Position numbers and translations under genes: made by a program
In this document: positions 18,130 to 27,348 of the stretch, one piece after another
Layout of the letters: each line of letters begins with the position of its first letter
Numbering within the stretch: the first letter of the stretch is position 1
The notes under the pieces: generated by a model
What the model saw: the letters and a program-made list of their open reading frames with translations, nothing else
Databases searched by the model: none
Told to the model about the DNA's origin: nothing
Assembly (NCBI RefSeq): GCF_001038205.1
Contig: NZ_JWIZ01000035.1
Span: forward strand, 1 to 40,917
Reading direction: 5' to 3'
DNA: 40,917 nt
Source: Muribacter muris
GTDB lineage: Bacteria > Pseudomonadota > Gammaproteobacteria > Enterobacterales > Pasteurellaceae

Positions 18130-18212
18130 TATCCGATATTTTTTGCAAATAATCCGCCTCGTCCGACCGCTTGCGGCGTTTGAGTCATTTCTATTTATTG
18201 GGACATCATAAT

Positions 18213-21026
18213 ATGACAGACTACAAAAACACTCTGAATTTGCCTGAAACAGGCTTTCCTATGCGTGGGGATCTCGCCAAGCGTGAACCCGATATGTTGA
18301 AAAATTGGTACGAAAAGCAGCTCTACCAAAAAATTCGTGCGGCTTCAAAGGGCAAGAAAACCTTTATTCTGCACGACGGTCCGCCCTATGCAAACGGAAA
18401 TATTCACTTAGGGCACGCAGTGAATAAAATTTTGAAAGATATTATTATGAAGTCCAAAACCGCCCTTGGCTTTGACACCCCTTATGTACCGGGTTGGGAT
18501 TGCCACGGCTTGCCGATTGAACTGAAAGTAGAAGGGTTGGTGGGGAAACCGAATCAAAACATTTCCGCTGCCGAGTTCCGCCAAGCCTGCCGTGATTATG
18601 CGAAAGAGCAGGTAGAGGGGCAGAAAGCCGATTTTATCCGAATGGGGATTTTGGGCGATTGGGATAACCCGTATCTCACAATGAATTTCAATACCGAAGC
18701 CAATATTATCCGTACCCTCGGCAAAGTGATTGCCAACGGGCATCTCTATAAAGGCTCGAAACCGGTGCATTGGTGCTTGGATTGCGGTTCTTCTTTGGCG
18801 GAAGCGGAAGTGGAATACGAAGATAAAGTCTCGCCGTCTATTTATGTACGTTTTCCGGCGGTTGTAAGCGGTGAGATCGAGGCGAAATTTGGCAGTGAAG
18901 GCAAAGGCCACGGGCAGATTTCGGCGGTGATTTGGACGACAACTCCGTGGACATTGCCGTCTAACCGTGCAATTTCCCTCAATGCCGCATTAGATTATCA
19001 GTTAGTGCAATTTGGCGATGAACGCTTTATTTTAGCGGCGGCACTGGTCGAAGACGTGGCGAAGGCGGTCGGCGTTGAACAGGTAACCGTTTTAGGCGAA
19101 GCGAAAGGGCAGGATCTGGAGTTGTTACGCTTTAATCACCCGTTCTATGCGTTTAGCGTGCCGTTTATTTTGGGCGATCACGTTACCACCGACGGCGGTA
19201 CAGGCTTAGTTCACACTGCACCGGATCACGGTCAGGACGACTTTATCGTCTCTCAAAAATACCAATTGGAAATGGCAGGGCTAATCGCAAATGACGGCTT
19301 ATTTAAAGCGGACGTGCCGTTTTTTGGCGGCAAGGGCGTGTTTGAGTCCAACGATTTAGTCATCGAAAAATTAAAAGAAACCGGCACCTTGCTGAAATTA
19401 ACCCGCATCAAACACAGCTACCCGCACTGCTGGCGGCACAAAACGCCGATTATTTTCCGTGCCACACCGCAATGGTTTATCGGAATGGAAACCCAAGGCT
19501 TACGCCGCCAAGCCCTAGGCGAAATTAAAGGCGTGCGTTGGATTCCGAGCTGGGGCGAAGCCCGTATTGATACAATGGTGGCGAACCGTCCGGATTGGTG
19601 TATCTCCCGCCAACGTACTTGGGGCGTGCCAATGGCAATGTTCGTCCACAAAGAGACGGAAGAACTTCACCCACGCACGTTAGAATTACTGGAAGAGGTG
19701 GCAAAACGGGTCGAACAACAGGGTATTCAAGCGTGGTGGGATCTTGACCCTGCCGAGTTATTAGGCACAGAAGCGGAGCTTTACCGTAAAGTACCGGATA
19801 CCTTAGATGTGTGGTTCGATTCCGGATCGACCTATGCCTCGGTGGTTGAACAACGCCCTGAATTTAACGGCAAATCGGCGGATATGTATTTGGAAGGCTC
19901 GGATCAGCACCGTGGTTGGTTTATGTCTTCGTTAATGCTTTCCACTGCCACCAGCGGCAAAGCGCCGTACCGCCAAGTATTAACCCACGGCTTCACGGTG
20001 GACGAAAAAGGACGCAAGATGTCCAAATCCCTTGGTAATGTCATCGTACCAAGCGAAGTATGGAACAAAAACGGAGCGGATATTTTACGGTTATGGGTGG
20101 CATCAACGGATTACACCGGTGAAATTTCTGTGTCGCACAACATTTTAAATCGTGCGGCAGATTCGTATCGCCGGATTCGTAACACAGCACGTTTCTTACT
20201 GGCAAACTTGAACGGCTTTGATCCGAAACGGGATTTAGTCGAACCGGAAGCGATGATCAGCCTTGATCGCTGGGCGGTAAGTTGTGCATTAGAGGCGCAA
20301 AACGACATCAAAGAGGCGTACGATAACTACCAATTCCACACTGTTGTGCAGCGTTTAATGCGTTTCTGCTCCATTGAAATGGGGTCGTTCTATTTAGACA
20401 TCATCAAAGATCGCCAATATACCACCAAAGCGGACAGTCTTGCCCGCCGTAGCTGCCAAACGGCATTGTGGCACATCAGCGAAGCACTGGTCCGTTGGAT
20501 TGCGCCGATCTTATCGTTCACCGCCGATGAAATTTGGGGTTATCTGCCGAAAGTGGATAATCGGGCGGAATTTGTGTTTACCGAGGAATTTTATCAAGGC
20601 TTGTTCGGCTTAGGTGAAAATGAAACCTTGGACGACAGCTACTGGCAAAAACTGTTGAAAGTGCGGGCGGAAGTCAATCGTGTATTAGAGCAAGCCCGTA
20701 ATGATAAATTGATTGGTGCGGCACTGGAAGCGAAAGTTACCGTATATGCCGATGAGGATATTCGTCCGCTTTTAGCACAATTAGGCAATGAACTGCGCTT
20801 TGTGTTAATTACCTCGCAAGCGGAAGTGAAACCATTGGCGGATGCCGATGTCGCAGAAGGTGAGCTTGCCGGTTTAGCGGTAAAAGTCGAGCGGGCGGCG
20901 GGCGAGAAATGCCCACGTTGCTGGCACTATTCCGACAAAATCGGCGTAAATCCGCAACACCCGACACTCTGCCCACGTTGTGTTGAAAATGTGGCAGGCA
21001 ACGGCGAAGTGCGTCAATTCGCATAA
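18213..21026 (+). CDS. ileS: Isoleucyl-tRNA synthetase
   Basis: IleS charges tRNA-Ile and edits mischarged valine. From ATG 18213 it is 937 residues, starting [20 protein letters not shown] like the E. coli protein of 938. The class I motifs are HLGH at 65-68 and KMSKS in [10 protein letters not shown]. The CP1 editing domain carries TTPWTLPSN. The C-terminal zinc finger is [10 protein letters not shown] with a second CPRC. The frame extends upstream to 18171, but those residues are unrelated to the family, and a GGGA lies about 9 bases before 18213. Instead of lspA, a repeat cluster and pssA follow. Confidence 0.97.
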   Translation: MTDYKNTLNLPETGFPMRGDLAKREPDMLKNWYEKQLYQKIRAASKGKKTFILHDGPPYANGNIHLGHAVNKILKDIIMKSKTALGFDTPYVPGWDCHGLPIELKVEGLVGKPNQNISAAEFRQACRDYAKEQVEGQKADFIRMGILGDWDNPYLTMNFNTEANIIRTLGKVIANGHLYKGSKPVHWCLDCGSSLAEAEVEYEDKVSPSIYVRFPAVVSGEIEAKFGSEGKGHGQISAVIWTTTPWTLPSNRAISLNAALDYQLVQFGDERFILAAALVEDVAKAVGVEQVTVLGEAKGQDLELLRFNHPFYAFSVPFILGDHVTTDGGTGLVHTAPDHGQDDFIVSQKYQLEMAGLIANDGLFKADVPFFGGKGVFESNDLVIEKLKETGTLLKLTRIKHSYPHCWRHKTPIIFRATPQWFIGMETQGLRRQALGEIKGVRWIPSWGEARIDTMVANRPDWCISRQRTWGVPMAMFVHKETEELHPRTLELLEEVAKRVEQQGIQAWWDLDPAELLGTEAELYRKVPDTLDVWFDSGSTYASVVEQRPEFNGKSADMYLEGSDQHRGWFMSSLMLSTATSGKAPYRQVLTHGFTVDEKGRKMSKSLGNVIVPSEVWNKNGADILRLWVASTDYTGEISVSHNILNRAADSYRRIRNTARFLLANLNGFDPKRDLVEPEAMISLDRWAVSCALEAQNDIKEAYDNYQFHTVVQRLMRFCSIEMGSFYLDIIKDRQYTTKADSLARRSCQTALWHISEALVRWIAPILSFTADEIWGYLPKVDNRAEFVFTEEFYQGLFGLGENETLDDSYWQKLLKVRAEVNRVLEQARNDKLIGAALEAKVTVYADEDIRPLLAQLGNELRFVLITSQAEVKPLADADVAEGELAGLAVKVERAAGEKCPRCWHYSDKIGVNPQHPTLCPRCVENVAGNGEVRQFA

Positions 21027-21069
21027 CGCCGATTGCAATTATCGGTCGCAAGCGGTGGGTTATGGCAAG

Positions 21070-21162
21070 AAAAACGGTATTACGTAGCAAATACACAAAA
21101 GTAGAAATTTTAACAGAATGTAGGGACACACTGCGTGTGTCTTTATAAAAATCAAATTATTT
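21070..21162. repeat. Palindrome-cored repeat, copy A' (inverted match to 1-94)
   Basis: Read on the minus strand this copies bases 1-94 with only scattered changes (for example one C missing beside the core, and ATGTAG versus ACGTAG). Its core lies at 21124-21141. It sits in the ileS-pssA gap directly beside a third, diverged copy. Confidence 0.8.
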
Positions 21163-21178
21163 CAATAGGTTCAAATCC

Positions 21179-21250
21179 GGACACACGCAGTGTGTCCCTA
21201 CAAGCGAACAAAAAATGACTTTGTGCAACTGCTATATAATATTGAAGAAA
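21179..21250. repeat. Palindrome-cored repeat, copy C (diverged)
   Basis: The core GGACACAC-gca-GTGTGTCC at 21179-21197 is identical to copy A. The flank keeps CTACA and the later TTTGTGCA with TGCTAYATAATAY, but the middle differs. It is oriented opposite to copy A'. TATAAT at 21235-21240 lies within it, upstream of pssA, but without a good -35. Confidence 0.65.
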
Positions 21251-21293
21251 AAGGCAAAATCCGACCGCTTGCAATGAGTTTTAAGAGGGCAAA

Positions 21294-22661
21294 ATGCTAA
21301 TTTTAAACAAACAAAATCGGGCGAAAAAATGGATCGACAATCTGCCGTTTATGCCTCAGCAGGCAGAACAGATTGATTTTTTGACTGATAGCCGTGCGTT
21401 CAAAACACGCATTTTACAGCTGATCAGCCAAGCCAAAAACCGCATTTATATCACGGCACTGTATTGGCAGAAAGATGAAGCCGGGCAAGAGATTTTAGAG
21501 GCGCTTTATCAAGCGAAAATCGCCAATCCGGCGTTGGAAATTAAAGTGCTGGTCGATTGGCATCGGGCGCAGCGGGGCTTGATTGGAGCGGAAGACCAAA
21601 GCAGCAATGCCGATTGGTATCTCAAAATGCGTGAAAAATACGCTTTGCCGCAAGAGAACGACATTGCGTTTTTCGGCGTGCCGATCAACAGCCGTGAAAT
21701 TTTCGGTGTGTTGCACCTAAAGGGCTTTGTGTTTGATGATACCTTACTGTACAGCGGGGCAAGCATCAACAATGTCTATTTGCAACAATTCGAACGTTAC
21801 CGCTACGACCGCTATCACCAGATCGAAAATCCACAGCTTGCCGATGCAATAGTCGCTTTTATTCAACAGCAGATTTTAGACAATCCGGCGGTCAGCCGTT
21901 TGGATGTGAGCGAACGGCAAAAAACGGCGGCGATCCGCCCGCTTGTAAGAGCCTTCCGCAAGCAGTTGAGCCAACAGCAGTATCAATATCAGGGGCAAAC
22001 GCTTGACGATCAACAGCTAATGCTGGCGTTATTGATCGGCTTAGGACGTAAAAACCGACTGAATAAAACGATTGAGGCGCTGTTTTATCAAGTCAGTGAA
22101 AAGCTGACGATCTGCACCCCTTATTTTAATTTCCCCCGTTCATTGCGTAACCGCATTGCGTGGTTGTTGGAGACGGGCAAACAGATTGAAATTGTGGTCG
22201 GCGATAAAACAGCCAACGATTTCTACACACCGCCGGACGAGCCTTTTACAATGGCGTCCGCACTGCCTTATCTGTACGAAAAAAATCTGCGGGCATTTGC
22301 CAAACGCTTCGATGCTTTTATTCAGAACGGGCAATTAACTATCCGCTTGTGGCGGCACGAGAATAACAGCTACCACCTCAAAGGCGTTTGGATTGACAGC
22401 CGTTATATTTTATTGACCGGAAATAATCTCAATCCGCGCGCGTGGGGACTAGATGCGGAAAATGCCGTGCTGATTTCCGACCCGCTGGCACAATTAACGA
22501 CCAAAGCCGATCAAGAATTGGCGCAGATTCGCACCCACACCAATGTGCTTACCCATTACAGTGATTTGGAAAAATTGAAGGATTATCCGGATAAAGTGCA
22601 AAAATTACTGAAAAAATTCGGGCGGGTGAAATTGGATAAAATTGTCAAAATGCTGCTTTAG
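21294..22661 (+). CDS. pssA: Phosphatidylserine synthase (CDP-diacylglycerol-serine type)
   Basis: PssA joins serine to CDP-diacylglycerol, the first step to phosphatidylethanolamine. The 455-residue protein belongs to the phospholipase D superfamily, with one HxK motif at His141-Lys143 (GVLHLKGFVFDD) and a second near residue 360 (YHLKGVWIDSR). Segments VLVDWHRAQRG, YRYDRYH, VGDKTANDFY and LTGNNLNPRAWGLD match E. coli PssA (451 residues), which separates it from cardiolipin synthases. It has no transmembrane spans, as expected for this peripheral enzyme. AGAGGG precedes the ATG. The promoter region lies amid the repeats described above. Confidence 0.93.
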   Translation: MLILNKQNRAKKWIDNLPFMPQQAEQIDFLTDSRAFKTRILQLISQAKNRIYITALYWQKDEAGQEILEALYQAKIANPALEIKVLVDWHRAQRGLIGAEDQSSNADWYLKMREKYALPQENDIAFFGVPINSREIFGVLHLKGFVFDDTLLYSGASINNVYLQQFERYRYDRYHQIENPQLADAIVAFIQQQILDNPAVSRLDVSERQKTAAIRPLVRAFRKQLSQQQYQYQGQTLDDQQLMLALLIGLGRKNRLNKTIEALFYQVSEKLTICTPYFNFPRSLRNRIAWLLETGKQIEIVVGDKTANDFYTPPDEPFTMASALPYLYEKNLRAFAKRFDAFIQNGQLTIRLWRHENNSYHLKGVWIDSRYILLTGNNLNPRAWGLDAENAVLISDPLAQLTTKADQELAQIRTHTNVLTHYSDLEKLKDYPDKVQKLLKKFGRVKLDKIVKMLL

Positions 22662-22667
22662 CGATAA

Positions 22668-22698
22668 AAAACGCCTCGGTTGAGGCGTTTTCTTTTTT
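22668..22698. terminator. Bidirectional terminator between pssA and rho
   Basis: AAAACGCCTC-GGTT-GAGGCGTTTT is a 10-bp perfect stem flanked by T-runs on one strand and A-runs on the other, between convergent genes. Confidence 0.92.
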
Positions 22699-22705
22699 CA
22701 TTGGA

Positions 22706-23968
22706 CTACGAACGTTTCATTATTTCAAAAAATTCATCGTTAGTTTTTGCCACCACTAATTTATCAATGAGGAACTCCATTGCTTCCACTTCGCCCATTG
22801 GGTTAAGAATTTTACGCAAGATCCACATTTTTTGTAGCTCGTCCGGCGTTGTGAGCAGATCTTCTTTACGCGTACCGGAGCGGTTAAAGTCAATTGCCGG
22901 GAAGACCCGTTTTTCCGCAATTTTACGGGAGAGATGTAATTCCATATTCCCCGTCCCTTTAAACTCTTCAAAAATCACCTCGTCCATTTTTGAGCCGGTA
23001 TCAACTAACGCCGTGGCAATAATGGTTAGGCTACCGCCTTCTTCCACGTTACGGGCTGCACCAAAGAAACGTTTCGGGCGGTGTAGGGCGTTAGCATCGA
23101 CCCCACCGGATAGAATTTTCCCCGAAGCCGGTGTTACGGTATTGTAGGCACGCGCTAAGCGGGTGATGGAGTCGAGTAGAATAACCACGTCTTTTTTATG
23201 TTCGACCAAGCGTTTGGCTTTTTCAATCACCATTTCCGCTACTTGAACGTGGCGGGCTGCCGGTTCGTCAAAGGTGGAGGCAATCACTTCCCCTTTTACC
23301 GAACGCTGCATTTCCGTAACTTCTTCCGGGCGTTCGTCAATCAAGAGGACGATCAGCTCACATTCCGGATAATTATGGGTAATACTTTGAGCAATGTTTT
23401 GTAGTAGCACTGTTTTACCCGCTTTTGGCGGCGCAACAATCAAGCCACGCTGCCCTTTCCCGATTGGCGAGGCTAAATCTAAAATACGGGCGGTCAAATC
23501 TTCGGTTGAACCGTTGCCACGTTCCATTCTTAAACGGGAATTGGCGTGGAGAGGGGTTAAGTTTTCAAACAGGATTTTGCTGCGGGACACTTCGGGTTTG
23601 TCGTCATTGACACGATCGACCTTTAACAAAGCGAAGTAGCGTTCTCCCTCTTTCGGCGGGCGGATTTTGCCTTCAATCGAATCGCCGGTTTGTAGGTTGA
23701 AACGGCGGATTTGGCTCGGCGAAACGTAAATATCGTCCGGCCCCGCTAAGTAAGAACTGTCGGCAGAGCGTAAAAAGCCGAAACCGTCCGGTAAAATTTC
23801 CAACACGCCTTGACCGAAAATATCTTCACCGCTTTTGGCGTGTTGTTTTAGAATGGCAAAGATAATGTCTTGTTTGCGTAAACGGGCTAAATTTTCCAAA
23901 CCCATCTGTGTTTCACCGATGCGGACAAGCTCCGACACGGGCGTATTTTTTAATTCTGTAAGATGCAT
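22706..23968 (-). CDS. rho: Transcription termination factor Rho
   Basis: Rho is the hexameric RNA-dependent ATPase that ends transcription at unstructured C-rich RNA. The 420-residue protein matches the 419 of E. coli. It has the N-terminal helical region, the cold-shock-like RNA-binding domain ([18 protein letters not shown]), Walker A APPKAGKT at 179-186, Walker B-type [15 protein letters not shown], and the R-loop. No insertion domain is present. A leader of about 250 bases separates it from the divergent ABC-transporter gene. Confidence 0.97.
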   Translation of the reverse strand: MHLTELKNTPVSELVRIGETQMGLENLARLRKQDIIFAILKQHAKSGEDIFGQGVLEILPDGFGFLRSADSSYLAGPDDIYVSPSQIRRFNLQTGDSIEGKIRPPKEGERYFALLKVDRVNDDKPEVSRSKILFENLTPLHANSRLRMERGNGSTEDLTARILDLASPIGKGQRGLIVAPPKAGKTVLLQNIAQSITHNYPECELIVLLIDERPEEVTEMQRSVKGEVIASTFDEPAARHVQVAEMVIEKAKRLVEHKKDVVILLDSITRLARAYNTVTPASGKILSGGVDANALHRPKRFFGAARNVEEGGSLTIIATALVDTGSKMDEVIFEEFKGTGNMELHLSRKIAEKRVFPAIDFNRSGTRKEDLLTTPDELQKMWILRKILNPMGEVEAMEFLIDKLVVAKTNDEFFEIMKRS

Positions 23969-24089
23969 AATAGATATGTATTTTGTTAATAAGATTGGAT
24001 GTAAAGATTAATTCAGAATTGAGTTACTTGAATTGAGGTGGCGAAGAATAACGCAAAATCGCCGTTTTTGCAAATTTTTTGTGTGAAAT

Positions 24090-24163
24090 GACCGCTTGTT
24101 AGGCAAAAAGCAGATCAAACCTTTCGTTTGATAATATGCGATTTAGTTATTTGGCAAGCGGTC
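24090..24163. repeat. Inverted pair of uptake signal sequences
   Basis: GACCGCTTG at 24090-24098 and CAAGCGGTC at 24155-24163 are facing USS cores in the divergent rho/ABC-transporter gap. The first extends to a full ACCGCTTGT. Confidence 0.65.
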
Positions 24164-24217
24164 GGATTTTCGCTTAAATTGGCAAAAATTGAGATTACCT
24201 ATTAAAAGGGGCATTTT

Positions 24218-25000
24218 ATGTTTAAAAAATTATCAACAATGGTGTTATCTGTGGCTGTTTTGGCAAGCTCGACCACGGCTTTTGCCAAGCAGAGTTTATT
24301 GGAACGTATCAATGATAAAGGCACGATCACGGTCGGCACAGAAGGGACTTACGCCCCGTTTACTTACCACGATGCCAGCGGTAAATTGACCGGTTACGAT
24401 GTGGAAGTTACCCGTGCGGTAGCGGAAAAATTAGGGGTAACGGTTGAGTTTAAGGAAACCCAATGGGACGCAATGTTGGCGGGGCTAAAAGGCGAGCGTT
24501 TTGATTTGGTGGCAAACCAAGTGGCACTCACCACGCCGGAGCGTCAAGCGACATTTGATAAATCCGAACCATACAGTTGGTCGGGGGCGACGTTGGTCGC
24601 CCGCCAAGATGAAAGCCGGATTAAACAACCGGAAGATGTAAAAGGGCTGAAAGCCGCGCAAACCCTCAGCTCAAACTACGGTGAATTAGCCCGCAAATAT
24701 CAGGCGGAGATTGTGCCGATTGACGGTATGGCGCAGGGCTTATTGTTAATTCAACAAAAACGGGCAGACGTTACCTTTAACGATTCCCTCGCATTGTTGG
24801 ATTATTTAAAGAAAAACCCAAATGCCGGTTTGAAAAGCGTGTGGGAGTCGGCGGATAAAGTCGGGGCAGGCTTTATTGCCAATAAAGGCAATGATGAAGC
24901 CTTAGCTAAAATCAGTGCGGCGGTAGTTGAATTACAGCAAGACGGCACGCTGAAAGCATTGGGCGAGCAATTCTTTGGAAAAGATATCAGTGTTAAATGA
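24218..25000 (+). CDS. Polar amino-acid (cystine-type) ABC transporter binding protein
   Basis: This is a periplasmic substrate-binding protein of the GlnH/FliY/TcyA class, 260 residues, with a signal peptide ending TTAFA. The family pattern is GTEGTYAPFTYHDASGKLTGYDVEV, followed by LVANQVALTTPER and TFDKSEPYSWSGA. It resembles the H. influenzae HI1080 protein and cystine binders, but the substrate cannot be fixed from sequence. AAAGGGG lies before the ATG. The permease and ATPase genes follow without gaps, forming a complete three-gene importer. Inverted uptake signals lie upstream. Confidence 0.88.
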   Translation: MFKKLSTMVLSVAVLASSTTAFAKQSLLERINDKGTITVGTEGTYAPFTYHDASGKLTGYDVEVTRAVAEKLGVTVEFKETQWDAMLAGLKGERFDLVANQVALTTPERQATFDKSEPYSWSGATLVARQDESRIKQPEDVKGLKAAQTLSSNYGELARKYQAEIVPIDGMAQGLLLIQQKRADVTFNDSLALLDYLKKNPNAGLKSVWESADKVGAGFIANKGNDEALAKISAAVVELQQDGTLKALGEQFFGKDISVK

Positions 25001-25706
25001 TCTGTTAGCCGCCCTCCCGTTTATGACCGATGCCCGAGCGGAATTGGTCATAAACGGTTTTTGGCCGATGGTAAAAGCGGCGATTTTAGTTTCTATTCCG
25101 TTAGCGATCGCCTCTTTTGTGATCGGAATGGTGATTGCCGTGGCGGTCGCATTAGTGCGGGTGAGTCCTTCACAACATATTTTGCACCGCCTGTTGCTGT
25201 TTTGGGTGAAAGTCTATATTTCAATTATCCGTGGCACGCCGATGTTGGTGCAAATCTGCATTGTGTTTTACGGTTTGCCGGCGATCGGCGTGTTTATCGA
25301 TCCGATTCCGGCGGCGATTATCGGCTTTTCGTTGAATATCGGCGCCTATGGCTCGGAAACCATTCGCGCGGCGATTTTATCTGTACCAAAAGGGCAGTGG
25401 GAAGCCGGTTATACCATCGGTATGACCTATATGCAGACGTTTCGCCGCATTATTGCGCCGCAAGCCTTTCGGGTTGCCGTACCGCCGCTCAGCAATACCT
25501 TTATCGGCTTATTTAAAGATACCTCCCTTGCTTCAGTGGTAACGGTTACGGAAATGTTTCGAGTCGCGCAGCAGGTGGCGAATATGTCCTACGATTTTTT
25601 GCCGGTGTATATCGAAGCCGGCTTGATTTATTGGGGCTATTGTTGGGTATTATTTATTATTCAAGCGCGGCTCGAAAAACGCTTTGACCGCTATGTAGCG
25701 AAATAA
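24990..25706 (+). CDS. Polar amino-acid ABC transporter permease
   Basis: This is the HisM/GlnP-type inner-membrane permease of the importer. It has about five hydrophobic spans and the EAA-type cytoplasmic loop near GQWEAGYTIGMTYMQTFRRIIAPQA. I start at GTG 24990, which overlaps the end of the binding-protein gene by 11 bases and has GGAAAAG about 6 bases upstream, giving 238 residues. The frame opens at TTG 24975, and ATG 25023 is a possible later start. Only one permease gene is present, so it probably works as a homodimer. Confidence 0.87.
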   Translation: MLNDLLAALPFMTDARAELVINGFWPMVKAAILVSIPLAIASFVIGMVIAVAVALVRVSPSQHILHRLLLFWVKVYISIIRGTPMLVQICIVFYGLPAIGVFIDPIPAAIIGFSLNIGAYGSETIRAAILSVPKGQWEAGYTIGMTYMQTFRRIIAPQAFRVAVPPLSNTFIGLFKDTSLASVVTVTEMFRVAQQVANMSYDFLPVYIEAGLIYWGYCWVLFIIQARLEKRFDRYVAK

Positions 25707-25708
25707 CG

Positions 25709-26458
25709 ATGATTAAAATCCGAAATATTCATAAAACCTTTGGTCAGAACCCCATTTTGCGGGGGATTGACCTTGATATTCAAAAAGGGCAAGTGGTGGT
25801 GATTTTAGGCCCGTCCGGTTCGGGTAAAACCACTTTTTTACGTTGCCTGAATGCGTTGGAAATGCCGGAGCAAGGCACGATTCAGTTTGAAAATGCAGAA
25901 CCTTTGTCGGTAGATTTTGCCGCCCGCCCAAGCAAAAAAGCCATTTTAGCGTTGAGACGCCGTTCCGGAATGGTATTCCAAAATTACAATCTGTTTCCGC
26001 ACAAAACGGCGTTGGAAAATGTGATGGAAGGGCCGGTTTTTGTGCAGAACAGACCGCTTGAACAGGTAAAAACGGAAGCCTTGACGCTGTTAGAGAAAGT
26101 CGGGCTGGCGGATAAACGTGATCATTACCCCTTTCAGTTATCGGGCGGTCAGCAACAGCGGGTAGGGATTGCCAGAGCCTTAGCCATTCAGCCGGAATTG
26201 ATGTTGTTTGACGAGCCGACTTCAGCCCTCGATCCGGAATTGGTACAAGATGTGCTAAATACAATGAAATCGTTGGCAAATGAAGGCTGGACAATGGTGG
26301 TCGTTACGCACGAAATTAAATTTGCCCTTGATGTTGCCGATATTGTGGTGGTGATGGACGGCGGGGAAATTGTGGAGCAGGGATCGCCGCAAGCCCTTTT
26401 TTCCAACCCACAACACGAGCGGACGAAGCGTTTCCTACAACGTTTGAAAACGGCATAG
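25709..26458 (+). CDS. Polar amino-acid ABC transporter ATP-binding protein
   Basis: This is the ATPase subunit of the importer, 249 residues. Walker A GPSGSGKTT is at 34-42, followed by the Q-loop VFQNYNLFPH, signature LSGGQQQRVGIARA, Walker B LMLFDEPTSALDPE and the switch histidine in VVTHE. It starts 2 bases after the permease stop. A short insertion, AVDFAARPSKKAIL-like around residues 69-80, lies between Walker A and the Q-loop, as in some cystine-type ATPases. Confidence 0.93.
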   Translation: MIKIRNIHKTFGQNPILRGIDLDIQKGQVVVILGPSGSGKTTFLRCLNALEMPEQGTIQFENAEPLSVDFAARPSKKAILALRRRSGMVFQNYNLFPHKTALENVMEGPVFVQNRPLEQVKTEALTLLEKVGLADKRDHYPFQLSGGQQQRVGIARALAIQPELMLFDEPTSALDPELVQDVLNTMKSLANEGWTMVVVTHEIKFALDVADIVVVMDGGEIVEQGSPQALFSNPQHERTKRFLQRLKTA

Positions 26459-26515
26459 CAAGCGGGCGGTTGTTGCAGCGATTTTGCAAAAAAGGTCGCC
26501 TAAGCGACCGCTTGT
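26459..26515. terminator. Hairpin and inverted USS after the ABC operon
   Basis: An inner stem GGTCGC-CTAA-GCGACC at 26494-26509 and an outer pair CAAGCGGGCGGT / ACCGCTTG can fold after the ATPase gene. The anti-sigma gene converges from the right, so it may stop transcription from both sides. T-runs are poor. Confidence 0.5.
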
Positions 26516-26525
26516 TATCCCGTGA

Positions 26526-26705
26526 TTATGGGTGATCCTGCCGACAATACTGCTTAATCAGTTGGTGGAGTTTGTGGTTATTGCGACGGAATGCTCGGCA
26601 ATAAGGGCAGATAACCAAATGAAGTTTGAGACGAAATTGTTGTTGAGCCGAAAGCGATTGCTCATAGGCAAGGGAGATCAGCTCAGTGGCTTGTTTACAT
26701 TGCAT
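26526..26705 (-). CDS. Small zinc-finger anti-sigma factor (ZAS type)
   Basis: This 59-residue protein is encoded directly after the sigma factor: the sigma stop TAA is followed at once by this ATG. It starts MQCKQATELISLAYEQSLS and contains Cys3, His29, Cys33 and Cys36 (HLVICPYC), the C-x25-H-x3-C-x2-C zinc pattern of ZAS anti-sigma factors. A further Cys54 and a basic tail follow. There is no transmembrane segment, so it is a soluble cytoplasmic protein, unlike RseA. By family knowledge such proteins bind and inhibit the paired ECF sigma and may release it on oxidation of the zinc cysteines; its action here is inferred. Confidence 0.85.
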   Translation of the reverse strand: MQCKQATELISLAYEQSLSAQQQFRLKLHLVICPYCRAFRRNNHKLHQLIKQYCRQDHP

Positions 26706-27266
26706 TTAGGTTTCCTCATCGAACCAATTTTTAGATAAGCAGCGTTGGAGTTGGACTCTTGCTCTATATAGTATCACGTTTAAATTATTAACAGAAATGT
26801 TACATTCCTGACAAATTTCCTCACTCGTCAGTTCCAAATGCGTTCGCATCATAAAAATCTTTGCTTGCCGTGCGGGCAGGTGATCCAAACAGATATTGAA
26901 AATCGCCCAAAATTCTTTTTGATAGACAGCAGATTGAATGTTACGCCATTCCGAAACTAAATCTTTTTCACCCCAATGCCCGTGTTGGTCAAAAAATTGC
27001 TCGGTATTGTCGCTTTCGGTGATATCCGATAGCACAACCGTACGTTTGCGGATTTTCAACGCATCAATAATTTTATTTTTGAGAATGGCGAAGATCCACG
27101 TTTTCAGTGCTGATTGCCCACGAAATGTGCCGGCGTGTTTATAGGCGGACGCTAGAGCTTCTTGTACAATATCTTCCGCAAGATCAGGATCGGAAAGTTG
27201 TAAGGTCGCAAATTTTATCATTTGCAATCGAATGTCAGTGATTTCTGAATTGGATAATGTATGCAT
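26706..27266 (-). CDS. ECF RNA polymerase sigma factor
   Basis: The 186-residue protein has sigma region 2 at about residues 12-75 (LSDPDLAEDIVQEALASAYKH, then GQSALKTWIFAILKNKIID) and region 4 at about 130-178 (LPARQAKIFMMR, then the helix-turn-helix SEEICQECNIS and LYRARVQLQRCL). It ends with CLSKNWF, typical of the subgroup followed by a zinc-finger gene, and resembles H. influenzae HI1459 rather than RpoE. AAGGAG precedes the ATG. It is divergent from msrPQ across 82 bases and lies immediately upstream of the anti-sigma gene. A role in controlling msrPQ and itself is inferred from this arrangement. Confidence 0.92.
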   Translation of the reverse strand: MHTLSNSEITDIRLQMIKFATLQLSDPDLAEDIVQEALASAYKHAGTFRGQSALKTWIFAILKNKIIDALKIRKRTVVLSDITESDNTEQFFDQHGHWGEKDLVSEWRNIQSAVYQKEFWAIFNICLDHLPARQAKIFMMRTHLELTSEEICQECNISVNNLNVILYRARVQLQRCLSKNWFDEET

Positions 27267-27284
27267 TATTTTCTCCTTAAATTT

Positions 27285-27311
27285 TGTAAGGATTCTAAAT
27301 TATTCCTGTCA
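27285..27311. promoter_or_regulatory. Imperfect palindrome between the sigma gene and msrP
   Basis: TGTAAGGAT at 27285-27293 and TTCCTGTCA at 27303-27311 are imperfect inverted copies (TGTAAGGAT versus TGACAGGAA). Each strand therefore shows TGNNAGGA facing its own gene. It could hold back-to-back ECF-type promoters or an operator; the match to any known consensus is weak. Confidence 0.35.
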
Positions 27312-27348
27312 AAAGGAAAATATTTTTTACTAAACCCTTGAGGATAAA

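Noticed and set aside
25713-26294. 193-codon minus-strand frame opposite the ABC ATPase gene
   Set aside because: It is a mirror frame of a clear ATPase, with no ribosome site or domain.
26532-26738. 68-codon plus-strand frame
   Set aside because: It is antisense to the zinc-finger anti-sigma gene, which has the cysteine pattern and a perfect stop-start junction.
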